This document shows, one piece after another, positions 1-9,208 of a DNA stretch of 35,084 bases. Below the pieces are notes generated by a model, which made no database searches, had not been told where the DNA came from, and saw nothing but the letters and a program-made list of their open reading frames with translations. The stretch is from positions 1 to 35,084 of the forward strand of contig JAHYJQ010000002.1 of NCBI GenBank assembly GCA_019429025.1, given 5' to 3'. This DNA comes from Trueperaceae bacterium (GTDB taxonomy: Bacteria > Deinococcota > Deinococci > Deinococcales > Trueperaceae). Each line of letters starts with the position of its first letter. Within the stretch, counting starts at the first letter, position 1. Both the position numbers and the translations under genes were made by a program.

Positions 1-1
1 G

Positions 2-892
2 GAGGCCGGCCAGGAGGCCGCCATCGCCTTGGGCTACGGGCTGGCCGGGCCCCACCTGCCCGCGCGCGCGGCGGCGTGGCGGGCGGTGGCGGACGCCGGC
101 CCCACCGCCGTCGCCTGCTGGCGCGGCGGCCTGCGCAGCGCGCTCGCCGTGCGCCACCTCGACCGGCCGGGCGTCGACACGGTCGCCGGCGGGTACCGGG
201 CCCTTCGGCGCCACCTGGCGGCCGGCTTGCGGCGCGGCACCGAGGACAAGGGCGTCGTCGTCCTCGGCGGCCTCACCGGCTCCGGCAAGACCGAGGCGCT
301 CCAGGCGCTGGGTGCCGTGCCCGACCTGCTGGCGCTCGACCTGGAGGCCCTCGCGCGGCACCGCGGGAGCGCCTTCGGCGCGGAGGACGACCCCCAGCCC
401 GCCCAGGCGACGTTCGAGAACGCCGTGGCGGCCGCGGTCGTGCTCAGCCCCGCCGCGCGCGTCGCCGTGGAGGACGAGTCGCGCTTCGTCGGCCGCCGGA
501 CGGTGCCCGATGCCCTGTGGGCGGCGATGCGCGCCGCGCCCGTCGTGTGGCTCGAATCGCCGCTCGAGGAACGCGTGCGCCGCGTCTTCGAGGGCTACGT
601 GCGGGCGCCGGCCGAGCGCCACGGCGTCGCCGCCGCCCGCGCGCGGCTCGCGGGCGACGTGCGCCGCGTCCGCAAGCGGCTGGGCGGTCAGCGCTGCGAC
701 GCGGTCCTTGCCGCCCTCGCGGCGGCGGAGGCCGCCTGGTTCGACCCGCAAGCCCACGCCGGCTGGATCGCGACGCTGCTCGAGGAGTACTACGACAAGC
801 TCTACCTGCGGGCATTCGCGGCCAGCGGCCGGACCCGGGCGTTCGCGGGGGACGCCGGCGAGGTCGTCGCGCACCTCTCGCGGCCTGCCTGA
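2..892 (+). CDS. mnmH: tRNA 2-selenouridine synthase MnmH (5' end outside window)
   Basis: MnmH (SelU) replaces the sulfur of 2-thiouridine at the wobble position of some tRNAs with selenium, using selenophosphate. The reading frame is open from base 2, and its first residues (EAGQEAAIALGYGL) already match the family's rhodanese domain, so the true start lies upstream. The TTG at 29 is only an internal codon. The rhodanese active loop CWRGGLRS carries the catalytic Cys. A P-loop GGLTGSGKT follows, then the family signatures LEALARHRGSAFG, QATFENAVA and VEDESRFVG, and LLEEYYDKLY near the C-terminus. The stop TGA is at 890-892. selD begins 83 bases downstream on the same strand and supplies the selenophosphate, so the pair is probably one operon. 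Confidence 0.95.
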   Translation, partial: EAGQEAAIALGYGLAGPHLPARAAAWRAVADAGPTAVACWRGGLRSALAVRHLDRPGVDTVAGGYRALRRHLAAGLRRGTEDKGVVVLGGLTGSGKTEALQALGAVPDLLALDLEALARHRGSAFGAEDDPQPAQATFENAVAAAVVLSPAARVAVEDESRFVGRRTVPDALWAAMRAAPVVWLESPLEERVRRVFEGYVRAPAERHGVAAARARLAGDVRRVRKRLGGQRCDAVLAALAAAEAAWFDPQAHAGWIATLLEEYYDKLYLRAFAASGRTRAFAGDAGEVVAHLSRPA

Positions 893-975
893 GGCGGCGG
901 GCGCCGTCGCCCGCCCGCAGGCGCCGCGATGCCCCCGACGCCACGACGACGCCGAATGGGTGCGACGATGGCTGC

Positions 976-2016
976 ATGGACGGCCTCAGGCTCACGCACA
1001 CGGTGAAGAAGGGCGGCTGCGCCGCCAAGATCGCCGCCGGCACGCTCACCGACCTGCTCCGCTCGCTGCCGCTCTCGTCCCACCCCGACCTGCTCGTCGG
1101 CCGCGACCTGTTCGACGACGCCGCCGTCTGGCGCGTGTCGGAGGACGTCGCCATGGTGCAGACGCTCGACTTCTTCACGCCGATCCTCGACGACCCCCAC
1201 GACTTCGGCGCGGTCGCCGCCGCCAACGCCCTCTCCGACGTCTTCGCCATGGGCGCCACGCCGGTCACCGCGCTGACCATCCTCGCCTACCCGCTCGACA
1301 CCCTGCCGCCCGAGGTGCTGCAGGCGCTCATGGCCGGCGCGCTCGAGGTCATCCACGAGGCGGGCGCCCACCTGGTCGGCGGCCACTCGATCGAGGACGA
1401 CACGCTCAAGCTCGGCTTCGCCGTCACCGGACTCGGCCACCCGCAGCGGCTGTGGACCAACGCGGGCGCCCGGCCCGGCGACGTGCTGCTGCTGACCAAG
1501 GCGGTCGGCACCGGCACCCTGGCGGGGGCGCGCAAGAACGACGAGATCGACGCCGACGCGATGGCGCCCGCGATCGCCTCGATGCGGCAGGTCAACCGGC
1601 TCGACCTGCCGCCCGACCTCCGCGCCGCGGTGCACGCGGCCACCGACGTCACCGGCTTCGGCGTGCTGGGCCACGGCTTGCACCTGGCGCAGGGCTCGGG
1701 GGTGACGCTGCGCATCGACGCCGCCGCGGTGCCCCTGCTGCCGGGGGCGGCCGACACGCTGCGGCGCGGCATCCTCACCAAGGCGCACACCAGCAACACC
1801 CGCTACGTGGCCCCGCACGTCGCCGGCCGCAAGGACCTCGACGAGGTCGCCTGGTGGTCGCTGGTCGACCCGCAGACCAGCGGCGGGTTGCTGCTGGCCG
1901 TGTCACCCGAGGCCGCCGAAGCCGTGCTGGCCCACGTGCGCGCGCGCTTCCCGCGGGCGGCGGTGGTGGGCGCCGTGGTCGCACGCGGCGCGGTGCCGCT
2001 CGAGGTCGCTCCCTGA
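976..2016 (+). CDS. selD: Selenide, water dikinase (selenophosphate synthetase)
   Basis: SelD makes selenophosphate from selenide and ATP. The 346-residue product has the usual length. The ATG at 976 was chosen because the protein then begins MDGLRLTHTVKKGGCAAK, aligning with the N-terminus of E. coli SelD. Cys15 and Lys18 match the catalytic Cys17 and Lys20; the second family Cys (Cys19) is Ala here. The active Cys is encoded by TGC, so this is not a selenocysteine form. Other family motifs are VGRDLFDDAAVW, DFFTPILDDPHDFG, ANALSDVFAMGA, LVGGHSIED, ATDVTGFGVLGHG and DPQTSGGLLLAV. No strong Shine-Dalgarno precedes the start, and it probably shares a transcript with mnmH. The next gene converges from the opposite strand only 15 bases away. 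Confidence 0.96.
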   Translation: MDGLRLTHTVKKGGCAAKIAAGTLTDLLRSLPLSSHPDLLVGRDLFDDAAVWRVSEDVAMVQTLDFFTPILDDPHDFGAVAAANALSDVFAMGATPVTALTILAYPLDTLPPEVLQALMAGALEVIHEAGAHLVGGHSIEDDTLKLGFAVTGLGHPQRLWTNAGARPGDVLLLTKAVGTGTLAGARKNDEIDADAMAPAIASMRQVNRLDLPPDLRAAVHAATDVTGFGVLGHGLHLAQGSGVTLRIDAAAVPLLPGAADTLRRGILTKAHTSNTRYVAPHVAGRKDLDEVAWWSLVDPQTSGGLLLAVSPEAAEAVLAHVRARFPRAAVVGAVVARGAVPLEVAP

Positions 2017-2031
2017 GGTCGCGTTTCACCC

Positions 2032-4008
2032 TCAGGTGCCGCCATCGAGCCTCCGCAACCCGTGGCGGAAGGTGAGTTCGAAGCGCCGCTGGAACACCCA
2101 CAGGGCGGCGACCAAGCCGACCCCCACGGCGTCGCTCCACAGCGTCGGGTGGTAGCAGAGGAAGGTCGCGATCGCCAGACCGGCCCACTCCAGGACCGTG
2201 GTGCTGCGCCTCAGGTAGCCGACGGTCAGTGCACCGAAGGCGATCGTGCCGAGCGTCGCGGAGAACCAGGTCACCAGGACGTGGTCCCAGGTGCCAGTCG
2301 TGAAGAGGATCGGCGTGAACGCGAACAGGAGGGGCATGACGTAGAGCATCTTGGCGTACTTGAACGAGGCCCAACCCGTCCGCCAGGGATCTGCGTTGGC
2401 GATGGCTGCCGCGGCGTAGGCGGATACGCAGACGGGTGGGGTGATGTTCGAGTCCTGACTGAGCCAGTAGATGATCATGTGCGCCGCGAGCAGCGCGATC
2501 CCCAGTTCCACGAGAGCGGGGCCGGCAAGAACGGCGACAACCAGGTACGACGCGGTGACCGGCATCCCCATCCCCAGCACCAAGCTGGCGAGCGCCACCA
2601 GTAGGATGGCGAGCAGCACCGAACCACTGGACAGCGACAGGAAGACGGTGGTGAACTTCAGGGCGAGGCCCGTGAGCGAGATCATGCCGAGCATGATGCC
2701 GATCAGGCCGACGGTCGTGCCGACGACGAGCGTCTGCCGACCGCCGTCGACCAGCGCCCGCCAGACCGCAGCGGGGCCCATGCGCGTCTCGCGACGCAAC
2801 CACGACGTCGGCACCGTAGCGACCGTGCCCCAGAACGCGGCGAAGCCCGGTGAGTAGCCTAGGACAAGAAGCGTGACCACCAACGCCAGCGGCAGCGCGA
2901 AGAACCAGCGCTCGCGCAACACCTTGCCGAGACCCGGGATCTCGGCGGCGGGAAGGCCTTTCAGGCCCAGGCTCTTGGCGTGGAAGTGCACCGCCACCCA
3001 CACGCTGAGCATGTACAGGAGCGCCGGCACGATCGACACCAGCATGATCGTCAAGTAGGGGATGCCGGTCAACTCCACCATCACGAACGCGCCGGCGCCC
3101 ATCACCGGTGGGAGGAACATGCCGCCGATGGAGGCTGACGCTTCGACCGCACCCGCCGTCTCAGGCCTGAACCCGGTGCGCTTCATCAGCGGAATGGTCA
3201 GCGCGCCCGTCGACACCGTGTTGGCGATCGCGCTGCCCGAGATGGAGCCCATCAGGGCACTCGCCAGCACCGACACCTTGGCGGGCCCGCCCACCGCACG
3301 ACCCGAGACCGCCAGCGCAAGATCGATGAAGAAGGCACCGACACCCGAGCGGTTGAGGAAGGCTCCGAAGAAGATGAAGACGATCACGTAGGTGGCCAGC
3401 ACGTTCGCCATCAGGCCGAAGATGCCCTCGGGCGTCAGGTAGGCGTAGTTGACGATCCGCCGCAGCGTGTACCCGCGATGCGCGATCAGGTCGGGCATGT
3501 AGGGTCCGTAATAGGCGTAGGCCATCAGCGCGAGCGCGATGATCGGCAGGGCCCAGCCGAGCGTGCGGCGTCCGACCTCGAAGGAGAGGAGGACCGCGAT
3601 CGAGGCGACCGCGTAGTCGAGCTGCGTCTCGCGGCCGATGCGGTAGGCGATCGCCTCGTACTGGTGCATGAAGTAGCCGGCGACACCGATGGACGCCAAG
3701 GCGAGCACGAGGTCGACGGGGTTCGGCCGGGTCTTGGCGCGCCCGGGGCGCCACGAGAAGTTGAGGAACACCATCGCGAACGTCAACATCACGTAGACGC
3801 CGAGGTGCCACTCGGCGCGCTGCGAGCCAAAGCCCGCGCTGTAGAGGTAGTAGAGCGCCATGCCGCCGGCCATCAGCTCGAACACGACCCGCCACATGCC
3901 CTGGAGGTGGCGGTCGTCCGCCGCCAACGCCTCACCCTTGAGCGCCTCGACCTCGGCCGCTGCCGAAGGTGCCGGCCGCGGGGCCGGGGCCTTCGTCGCT
4001 TCACTCAT
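2032..4008 (-). CDS. TRAP transporter fused 4TM/12TM permease (TAXI type)
   Basis: This is the membrane part of a tripartite ATP-independent periplasmic transporter in which the small (DctQ-like) and large (DctM-like) subunits are fused. Such fusions work with TAXI binding proteins and take up organic acids driven by an ion gradient. The start at 4008 is preceded by AAGGAGA seven bases upstream, giving 658 residues. The frame is open further back to 4092, but that part is Arg-rich and unlike the family. About the first 45 residues are an Ala/Pro-rich cytoplasmic tail. Many hydrophobic segments follow. GMGMPVTASYLVVAVLAGPALVELGI near residue 500 is the conserved DctM-type loop. The binding-protein gene lies 92 bases upstream. 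The substrate cannot be read from the sequence. Confidence 0.93.
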   Translation of the reverse strand: MSEATKAPAPRPAPSAAAEVEALKGEALAADDRHLQGMWRVVFELMAGGMALYYLYSAGFGSQRAEWHLGVYVMLTFAMVFLNFSWRPGRAKTRPNPVDLVLALASIGVAGYFMHQYEAIAYRIGRETQLDYAVASIAVLLSFEVGRRTLGWALPIIALALMAYAYYGPYMPDLIAHRGYTLRRIVNYAYLTPEGIFGLMANVLATYVIVFIFFGAFLNRSGVGAFFIDLALAVSGRAVGGPAKVSVLASALMGSISGSAIANTVSTGALTIPLMKRTGFRPETAGAVEASASIGGMFLPPVMGAGAFVMVELTGIPYLTIMLVSIVPALLYMLSVWVAVHFHAKSLGLKGLPAAEIPGLGKVLRERWFFALPLALVVTLLVLGYSPGFAAFWGTVATVPTSWLRRETRMGPAAVWRALVDGGRQTLVVGTTVGLIGIMLGMISLTGLALKFTTVFLSLSSGSVLLAILLVALASLVLGMGMPVTASYLVVAVLAGPALVELGIALLAAHMIIYWLSQDSNITPPVCVSAYAAAAIANADPWRTGWASFKYAKMLYVMPLLFAFTPILFTTGTWDHVLVTWFSATLGTIAFGALTVGYLRRSTTVLEWAGLAIATFLCYHPTLWSDAVGVGLVAALWVFQRRFELTFRHGLRRLDGGT

Positions 4009-4100
4009 CTGCGGTCTCCTTCGGCGCCGGCCGTCAAGGCACGGGCCGCTGTCGCCGGGGCGCACGCGGGCGCACACCGGCGAGAGCGGCATACCCTACG

Positions 4101-5078
4101 TCAGGGACGAACGTTCTCCGGAAGCTCGAGGCCAGCTTCGGTCCAGTATCGCGCGGCGCCGGGGTGCAGGGGCAGGGCGATCCCCGAGATGGCGTTGTCG
4201 ATCCCCATCTCACGAGCGACGTTGGTGACCCGAAGCATGTGGGCCAGACCACCGGCGTCGAAGACCGCCTTGGTCATCTGGTATGCGGTCTCCTCGTCCA
4301 TCCCTGCGCTGACGACCCAGATGCCGGCGTCACGCCAGGTGTGGACGTCCGCGTCGACGCCGCGGTAGGTGCCGGCGGGGATGGTGAACGGCGAGTAGAA
4401 CGGGTACGCGTCGAAGAAGCCGGTTGCCTCAGCCAACTCGAGGGTGGAGAGGATCACGGCATCCCGCGCCGTCGTCGTGTCGACCATCGCCGCGTTGGGT
4501 ACGCCCAGCAACGAGTGGTACGCGTCGATCTGGCCGTCCTTCAACTGGTCGCTGGCAGCCTGGCCGGCGACGAAGACCGGGGTTACCTGGTCGAGCAAGC
4601 CGACGTGGCGCAGCAGGCGCTCGATCGAGAGGTGCGTGCCTGAACCGGCCTGGCCGAGAGCGACGCGCTTGCCCGCCAGGTCCTCGAGCTTCGTGATGCC
4701 CGAACCCGCCATGGCGGTGATCTGCGATACCGCACCGTAGAGGAACCCGATGGCGCGCAAGTCGTCGTACGGGCCGTCGGAGAACGCCTCCATGGAGTTG
4801 TAGGCGAGGTAGGCGTCACCCGCGAAGGCGATCCCCATCTCCATCTCGCCAGCCTGGATGCGGCGGATGTTCTCGGCAGAACCCGCCGAACCCTCCACGG
4901 TGATGTTGAAGTTGGGGAAGCTCTGCTGCAACAGGTCGGCGATGCCGGCGGCGAACACGTTGAACGTGCCACCAACGAAGCCACCGCCGATCGACAGGAA
5001 CACGCGCTGGGCAGAGACGGAACCGGCGAGCAGGGCGACGGTGAGCGCAACGGCGAGCGCGAACGTGCGGGTACGCAT
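4101..5078 (-). CDS. TAXI family TRAP transporter solute-binding protein
   Basis: This is the periplasmic binding protein for the adjacent fused TRAP permease. It has 325 residues, typical of the family. It begins with a Sec signal peptide (MRTRTFALAVALTVALLAGSVSA, cleavage probably before QR). The mature start VFLSIGGGFVGGTFNVFAAGIADLL matches the TAXI hallmark, a GTGG-like turn that binds ligand. Later family features include GSAGSAENIRRIQAGEMEMGIA and LAGKRVALGQAGSGT. The start has a good ribosome binding site (CTGGAGG, six bases before ATG). It is the first gene of a two-gene operon with the permease. A perfect inverted repeat at 5209-5223 in its upstream region may be an operator. TAXI proteins bind small organic acids such as glutamate or 2-oxoglutarate; this one's ligand is unknown. 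Confidence 0.94.
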   Translation of the reverse strand: MRTRTFALAVALTVALLAGSVSAQRVFLSIGGGFVGGTFNVFAAGIADLLQQSFPNFNITVEGSAGSAENIRRIQAGEMEMGIAFAGDAYLAYNSMEAFSDGPYDDLRAIGFLYGAVSQITAMAGSGITKLEDLAGKRVALGQAGSGTHLSIERLLRHVGLLDQVTPVFVAGQAASDQLKDGQIDAYHSLLGVPNAAMVDTTTARDAVILSTLELAEATGFFDAYPFYSPFTIPAGTYRGVDADVHTWRDAGIWVVSAGMDEETAYQMTKAVFDAGGLAHMLRVTNVAREMGIDNAISGIALPLHPGAARYWTEAGLELPENVRP

Positions 5079-5208
5079 GCGTGCCTCCAGATCTTGGCGA
5101 GCGACGGTCGCGTTGGGCGTGCCCCCGTCAACGCGGGAACGACGCTCCCATTAAGGCGGTGGGTCTGGCACCTCCTCGGATCTCCACGCGCGCCTCCACG
5201 GCGCACGT

Positions 5209-5223
5209 GAACTTGTGAAGTTC
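5209..5223 (-). promoter_or_regulatory. Candidate operator upstream of the TAXI-TRAP operon
   Basis: GAACTT-GTG-AAGTTC is a perfect 6-bp inverted repeat with a 3-base spacer. It lies 131 bases before the TAXI gene start. On the minus strand a TATTCT box (5233 to 5228) lies just upstream, so the repeat would cover the transcription start. That is a typical place for repressor binding. No regulator gene is adjacent, and the -35 is not evident. The role is inferred. Confidence 0.35.
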
Positions 5224-5393
5224 GCGCAGAATACACGGTTCTTCTTGTCGGCGTTCGCGGGACGAATGTCCCGGCCCGGTTCGGGCGCTTGGCCGTGCGC
5301 CGGCGCGAGCTCGCGATCGTGGCGCGTCCGGCGACCGGGCGGGCTCCCGCGGATGCCGCAGCCTCCGGCATCGCCGGCTTCGACCCAGCCGGC

Positions 5394-6640
5394 CCGCAAC
5401 CCCGGTCGATCGCGGCAGAGATCCAGCGCCTCCGGGTTGGCGAGGGCCTCGAGGTTGCGCACGCGCTCGCCCATCGCCACCGACCGCACCGCCAGCTCGT
5501 CGAGCTTCCCGCTCTTGGTGCGCGGCAGGTCCGGCACCTGCAGCACCACCGCCGGCACGTGCCGCGGCGTCGCGTGCTCGCGCGCCGTGGCGCAGATGCG
5601 CTCGACGAGCGCGCGGTCGAGCGTCAGTTCACCGCGCAGGCGCACGAACAAGACCACCCGGACGTCGCCACCCCACGGTTGGCCGAACCACGGCGACGCG
5701 AGGACCTCGGGGACCTTCTCCACCTGGCGGTAGATCTCCGCGGTGCCGATTCGCCCCCCGCCCGGGTTGAGCACCGCGTCCGAGCGGCCGTGGATGACCA
5801 GGCCGTCGCTCGGTGTGTGCTCGGCGTAGTCGCCGTGCGCCCACGCGCCGGGAAGCGCTCGAAGCAGGCGGCGCGTTAGCGCGCGCCGTCCGGATCGCCC
5901 CAGAAGCCCACCGGCATCGACGGGAACGGCCGGGTGCACACCAACTCGCCCTGGACGCCGACCGCGACCGGCCGGCAGTCGTCGTCCCAGACGTCCACCG
6001 CCATCCCCAGGCCGCGGCACTGCAGCTCAGCGGCGCGCACGGGCCGGGTCGGGCAGACGATGTCGGTGCCGCCGGAGATCGAGGCGAACAGCAGGTCCGG
6101 CTTGACGTGGCGGTTGACGTACGCGAAGCCCTCCGGCGGGAGCGGCGAGCCGGTGGAGGGTACTCGGCGCTGGTCCCGAACACGCTCACGCGCTCCTGCT
6201 CGGCGAGGTCCCACAGCGCGGCGGCGTCGGGCGCCAAGGGCGAACCGTCGTGCAGAACGACGGCCGCGCCGACGGCAAGGGCGCTCACCAGCCAGTTCCA
6301 CACATCCAGCCGCAGGTCGTCGCGCAGAAGATGCGGTCGTCGGGCCGCAGGTCGGTGTGCAGCACGTGCTCCTTGGGGTGCTGCAGCAGCGTCCCCCCGG
6401 CGCCGTGCACGATCGCCTTGGGGACGCCGGTGGTGCCGGACGAGGACATGACGTACAGCCGGTGGTCGAAGGGCAGCCGCGCGACAGCGAGCGGGCCCGG
6501 TTCGGGCTCGAGGTCGTCGCCCCGCGCCACCGCGCCCGCGACGGCAGCGAGGTCGGGCGCCTCCTCGAGGAAGGGGAACACCACCAGGCGCCTCAAGGTC
6601 GGCAGCCGCTCGGTGCAGCCACCTTGGCGTCCTCCTCCAC
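5394..6640 (-). pseudogene. Acetoacetyl-CoA synthetase pseudogene (N-terminally deleted, multiply broken)
   Basis: Fragments of acetoacetate-CoA ligase are recognisable in order but in changing frames. The AMP-binding P-loop [18 protein letters not shown] appears first, then [123 protein letters not shown] and the C-terminal lysine motif [17 protein letters not shown]. Visible lesions are loss of the first roughly 270 residues, a one-base deletion near 6302, a deletion of roughly 25 codons near 6160, a few missing codons after GGTDIV, a TAA at 5878-5876 where Tyr is expected, and a one-base deletion just after it. The original stop also seems lost, since the last frame runs on to 5151. The gene is dead unless several assembly errors coincide. 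It abuts the dehydrogenase stop codon. Confidence 0.88.
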
Positions 6641-6643
6641 CGG

Positions 6644-7678
6644 TCAGGGGTGCAGCAGCGTCACGCCGACCGGCGCGAAGCGCTCCATGGCCGCGAGCGC
6701 CGCGCCCGCCTCGCCCAGCGGGCGCCGCTCGCCGATCAGCCGACCGAGCGGCACGCGGCCGCGCTCGAGGAAGCTGAAGAGGCGCGGGTACGCGCGCGCC
6801 GGCATGCCGTGCCCCCCGACGACGGTGAGCTCGTGCCGCACCACGCGCTGCAGCGGCAGCGCCGGGTCGGCGTCGCCGCCGAGGAGCAGGCCGAGCTGGA
6901 CGTGCCGGCCGCGCGGGCGCAGCGCGCGGATCCCCTGGGCGCTGGTGACGCGGCTACCCAGGGCGTCGACCGTCACGTCCGCGCCGCCCGCCGTCGCCTC
7001 GACGACCGCCGTCACCGCGTCGCCCCGCGTGGCGTCGACGCTCGCGAACGCGCCCAGCTCGCGGGCGAGCGCCAGCTTCTCCGGCACGAGGTCGACCGCG
7101 ACGACCCGAGCCCCCGCGGCCGCGGCGATCGCGACCGCCGCCAGGCCCACGCCGCCGCAGCCGAAGACGGCCACGGTCTCCCCCGCCCGCAGCGCCGCTC
7201 GGTCGACGAGGCCGTGGAACGCCGTCATGAAGCGGCAGCCGAGCGACGCCGCCTCGTCGAAGCCGAGCCCCTCCGGGAGGCGCGAGAGGTTGACGTCGGC
7301 CCACGGCACCGCGACGAACTCGGCGAAGCTGCCCCAACCGTCGAAGCCCGGTTGGAACTCGCGCTCGCAGAGGTGCGTGCTGCCGTCGCGGCAGGTCGCG
7401 CAGCCGCCGCAGCCGCAGCAGAAGGGCGCGGTCACCCGCTCTCGGAGCCAGTCGCCACGGACGTCGGGGCCGACCGCGACCACCTCGCCCGCGAACTCGT
7501 GCCCCGGCACGTGCGGCCAGCGGACGGTGGGGTCGTGGCCAACCCAGGCGTGCCAGTCGCTGCGGCACACGCCGGTAGCGCGCACGGCGATCACGGCGCC
7601 GTGCGCCGGCGGCTCGGGGTCGGGAACGGTCGTCGGCGTCGGAACGCCGCGCGGGGCGTCGACCAGGATGGCACGCAT
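6644..7678 (-). CDS. Zinc-dependent alcohol dehydrogenase family protein
   Basis: This is a medium-chain, NAD(P)-dependent zinc dehydrogenase of 344 residues. The N-terminal GroES-like fold holds the catalytic zinc ligands Cys38 (GVCRSDWH) and His60-Glu61 ([10 protein letters not shown]). The structural zinc site is Cys90, Cys93, Cys96 and Cys104 ([17 protein letters not shown]). The nucleotide-binding Rossmann motif [24 protein letters not shown] lies around residues 172-195, with Asp at its end, which usually favours NAD. The start ATG at 7678 has no Shine-Dalgarno, but TAGCAT lies five bases before it, suggesting a leaderless mRNA. The family-III CoA-transferase gene lies 59 bases upstream on the same strand, and the synthetase pseudogene follows directly. 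The substrate is unknown. Confidence 0.93.
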   Translation of the reverse strand: MRAILVDAPRGVPTPTTVPDPEPPAHGAVIAVRATGVCRSDWHAWVGHDPTVRWPHVPGHEFAGEVVAVGPDVRGDWLRERVTAPFCCGCGGCATCRDGSTHLCEREFQPGFDGWGSFAEFVAVPWADVNLSRLPEGLGFDEAASLGCRFMTAFHGLVDRAALRAGETVAVFGCGGVGLAAVAIAAAAGARVVAVDLVPEKLALARELGAFASVDATRGDAVTAVVEATAGGADVTVDALGSRVTSAQGIRALRPRGRHVQLGLLLGGDADPALPLQRVVRHELTVVGGHGMPARAYPRLFSFLERGRVPLGRLIGERRPLGEAGAALAAMERFAPVGVTLLHP

Positions 7679-7737
7679 GGGCCATGCTACGCGCCGGCCG
7701 GTGTCCGCGTCGGCGACTCAGCGGGCGCGGGCGGGCC

Positions 7738-9042
7738 TCACCCCACGCAGGCCGGCTCGCCGTTGGCCTCGATCGCGGCGTCGTCCGACGCCGCCGCGTC
7801 GTCCGACCCCGCCGCGTCGTCCGACCCCGCCACGTCGATCGGCGCGACGTCCGCCGGCGTCAAGCCGATCTCGGCGAGCACCTCAGCCGTGTGCTGTCCG
7901 TGCAGCGGCGGCGGGTAGCGCACGGCGGCCGGCGTGCTCCCGAACTTGATCGGGAACCCCACCTGCCGCATGGGCCCCACCGTCGGGTGCTCGAACTCGA
8001 TCACCATGTCGCGCGCCTCGACCTGCGGATGCTCGAACACCTGGTCGATCTCGAGCACCGGCGCCACCGGCACCCCTGCCTGGTTGCAGCGCTCGGTGAA
8101 GGCTTCGGCGTCGACCTCCGCGAACAGCGCGCCCAACACCGCGCCGAGTTCACGCCGATGCGTCACCCGCTGGCGGTTGTTGGCGAAGCGCTCGTCGCTC
8201 GCCACCTCGGGCGCACCGAGCAGGTCGCACAACCGCCCGAACTGACGGTCGTTGCCGACACACACCATCAGCGGCCCGGTGCGGGTCTCGTAGCTGTCTG
8301 TCGGCACGATGTGCGGGTGGGCGTTGCCCAGCCGCGGGTGGATCTCGCCGCCCAACAGGTAGGCGGACGCCTGGTTGGCGAGCGCCGACAGGGCCGACTC
8401 GAAGAGCGACAGGTCGACGCGCTGGCCCTCGCCGGTGCGGTCGCGGTGGAGCAGCGCCGCGTTGATCGCCATCGCAGCCTGGCAGCCGGTGATCAGGTCG
8501 ATCACGGCCACGCCCACCTTCAGCGGACGCCCGCCCTCCTCGCCGTTGATCGCCATGAACCCGCCGACGGCCTCGATGATCGGGTCGTAACCTGGCAGGT
8601 GCGCCGCCGGTCCGGACCGGCCATAGCCCGTGATGCTGCAGTAGACCAACCGCGGGTTGAGGGGACGCAGCACCTCCTCGTAACCGAGGCCCCACTTCTC
8701 CATCGTGCCGACGCGGAAGTTCTCGATCACCACGTCGGCGTCCTGCACCAGGCGCTTCAGGGCCTCGCGCGCCGCCGCCAGGCGGAAGTCGAGCACGATG
8801 CCGCGCTTGTTGCGGTTGGTGCAGGTGTAGTACGCGCTCTCGCCCGCCACCCACGGCGGTCCCCAACGACGCGTGTCGTCGCCGACCGGCGCCTCGACCT
8901 TGACGATGTCGGCCCCGAGGTCGCCCATGAGCATGGTGGCGAAGGGGCCGGCGAGGACCCGGCTCAGGTCGATCACCCGCACGCCGTGCAGCGGGCCGTG
9001 CGGCGCGCCGGCGGGGTCGGGCTGGGTGTGCTTGGGGTGCAT
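7738..9042 (-). CDS. CaiB/BaiF family (family III) CoA-transferase
   Basis: The product moves CoA between carboxylic acids through an aspartyl-CoA thioester. The start at 9042 has GGGAGGA seven bases upstream and gives 434 residues. Upstream in-frame codons lack homology. The family opening GVRVIDLSRVLAGPFATMLMGDLGADIVKVE is followed by NRNKRGIVLDFR, VVIENFRVGTMEKWGLGYE, and GYSRSG-like GYGRSGPAAHLPGYDPIIEAVGGFM, whose Asp (GYDP) is the likely catalytic residue. The last 30 or so residues form an acidic tail of GSDDAA-type repeats encoded by an 18-bp tandem repeat. This tail is not part of the family fold. Together with the downstream dehydrogenase, the CoA-ligase remnant and the TRAP transporter it suggests an organic-acid uptake and catabolism block. 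Confidence 0.93.
   Translation of the reverse strand: MHPKHTQPDPAGAPHGPLHGVRVIDLSRVLAGPFATMLMGDLGADIVKVEAPVGDDTRRWGPPWVAGESAYYTCTNRNKRGIVLDFRLAAAREALKRLVQDADVVIENFRVGTMEKWGLGYEEVLRPLNPRLVYCSITGYGRSGPAAHLPGYDPIIEAVGGFMAINGEEGGRPLKVGVAVIDLITGCQAAMAINAALLHRDRTGEGQRVDLSLFESALSALANQASAYLLGGEIHPRLGNAHPHIVPTDSYETRTGPLMVCVGNDRQFGRLCDLLGAPEVASDERFANNRQRVTHRRELGAVLGALFAEVDAEAFTERCNQAGVPVAPVLEIDQVFEHPQVEARDMVIEFEHPTVGPMRQVGFPIKFGSTPAAVRYPPPLHGQHTAEVLAEIGLTPADVAPIDVAGSDDAAGSDDAAASDDAAIEANGEPACVG
7778..7831 (-). repeat. 18-bp tandem repeat (three units) in CoA-transferase tail
   Basis: The plus-strand core gcgtcgtccgac recurs at 7778, 7796 and 7814 with an exact 18-base period. It stays in frame and encodes three (A/G)SDDAA-like six-residue units near the C-terminus of the CoA-transferase. 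It looks like replication slippage in a non-essential tail. Confidence 0.8.
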
Positions 9043-9208
9043 GCGCGGTCCTCCCAGGGGCATGAGACGCGCGTTGGCGCAACGGCGTGCAGTGTATTCA
9101 GGATAGTCCCCGCGACCGCCCGCGCGCGCCTGAGCAACGTCCCATGGCCGACTCGCGGCGGCCGGCGGAGCGGTAGCATCGGGCATCGCAACCCCTGGAG
9201 GTCCCACC

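Noticed and set aside
4009-4092. Longer N-terminus for the fused TRAP permease
   Set aside because: A strong ribosome site (AAGGAGA) precedes the ATG at 4008, and the extra 28 residues are Arg-rich and unlike the family.
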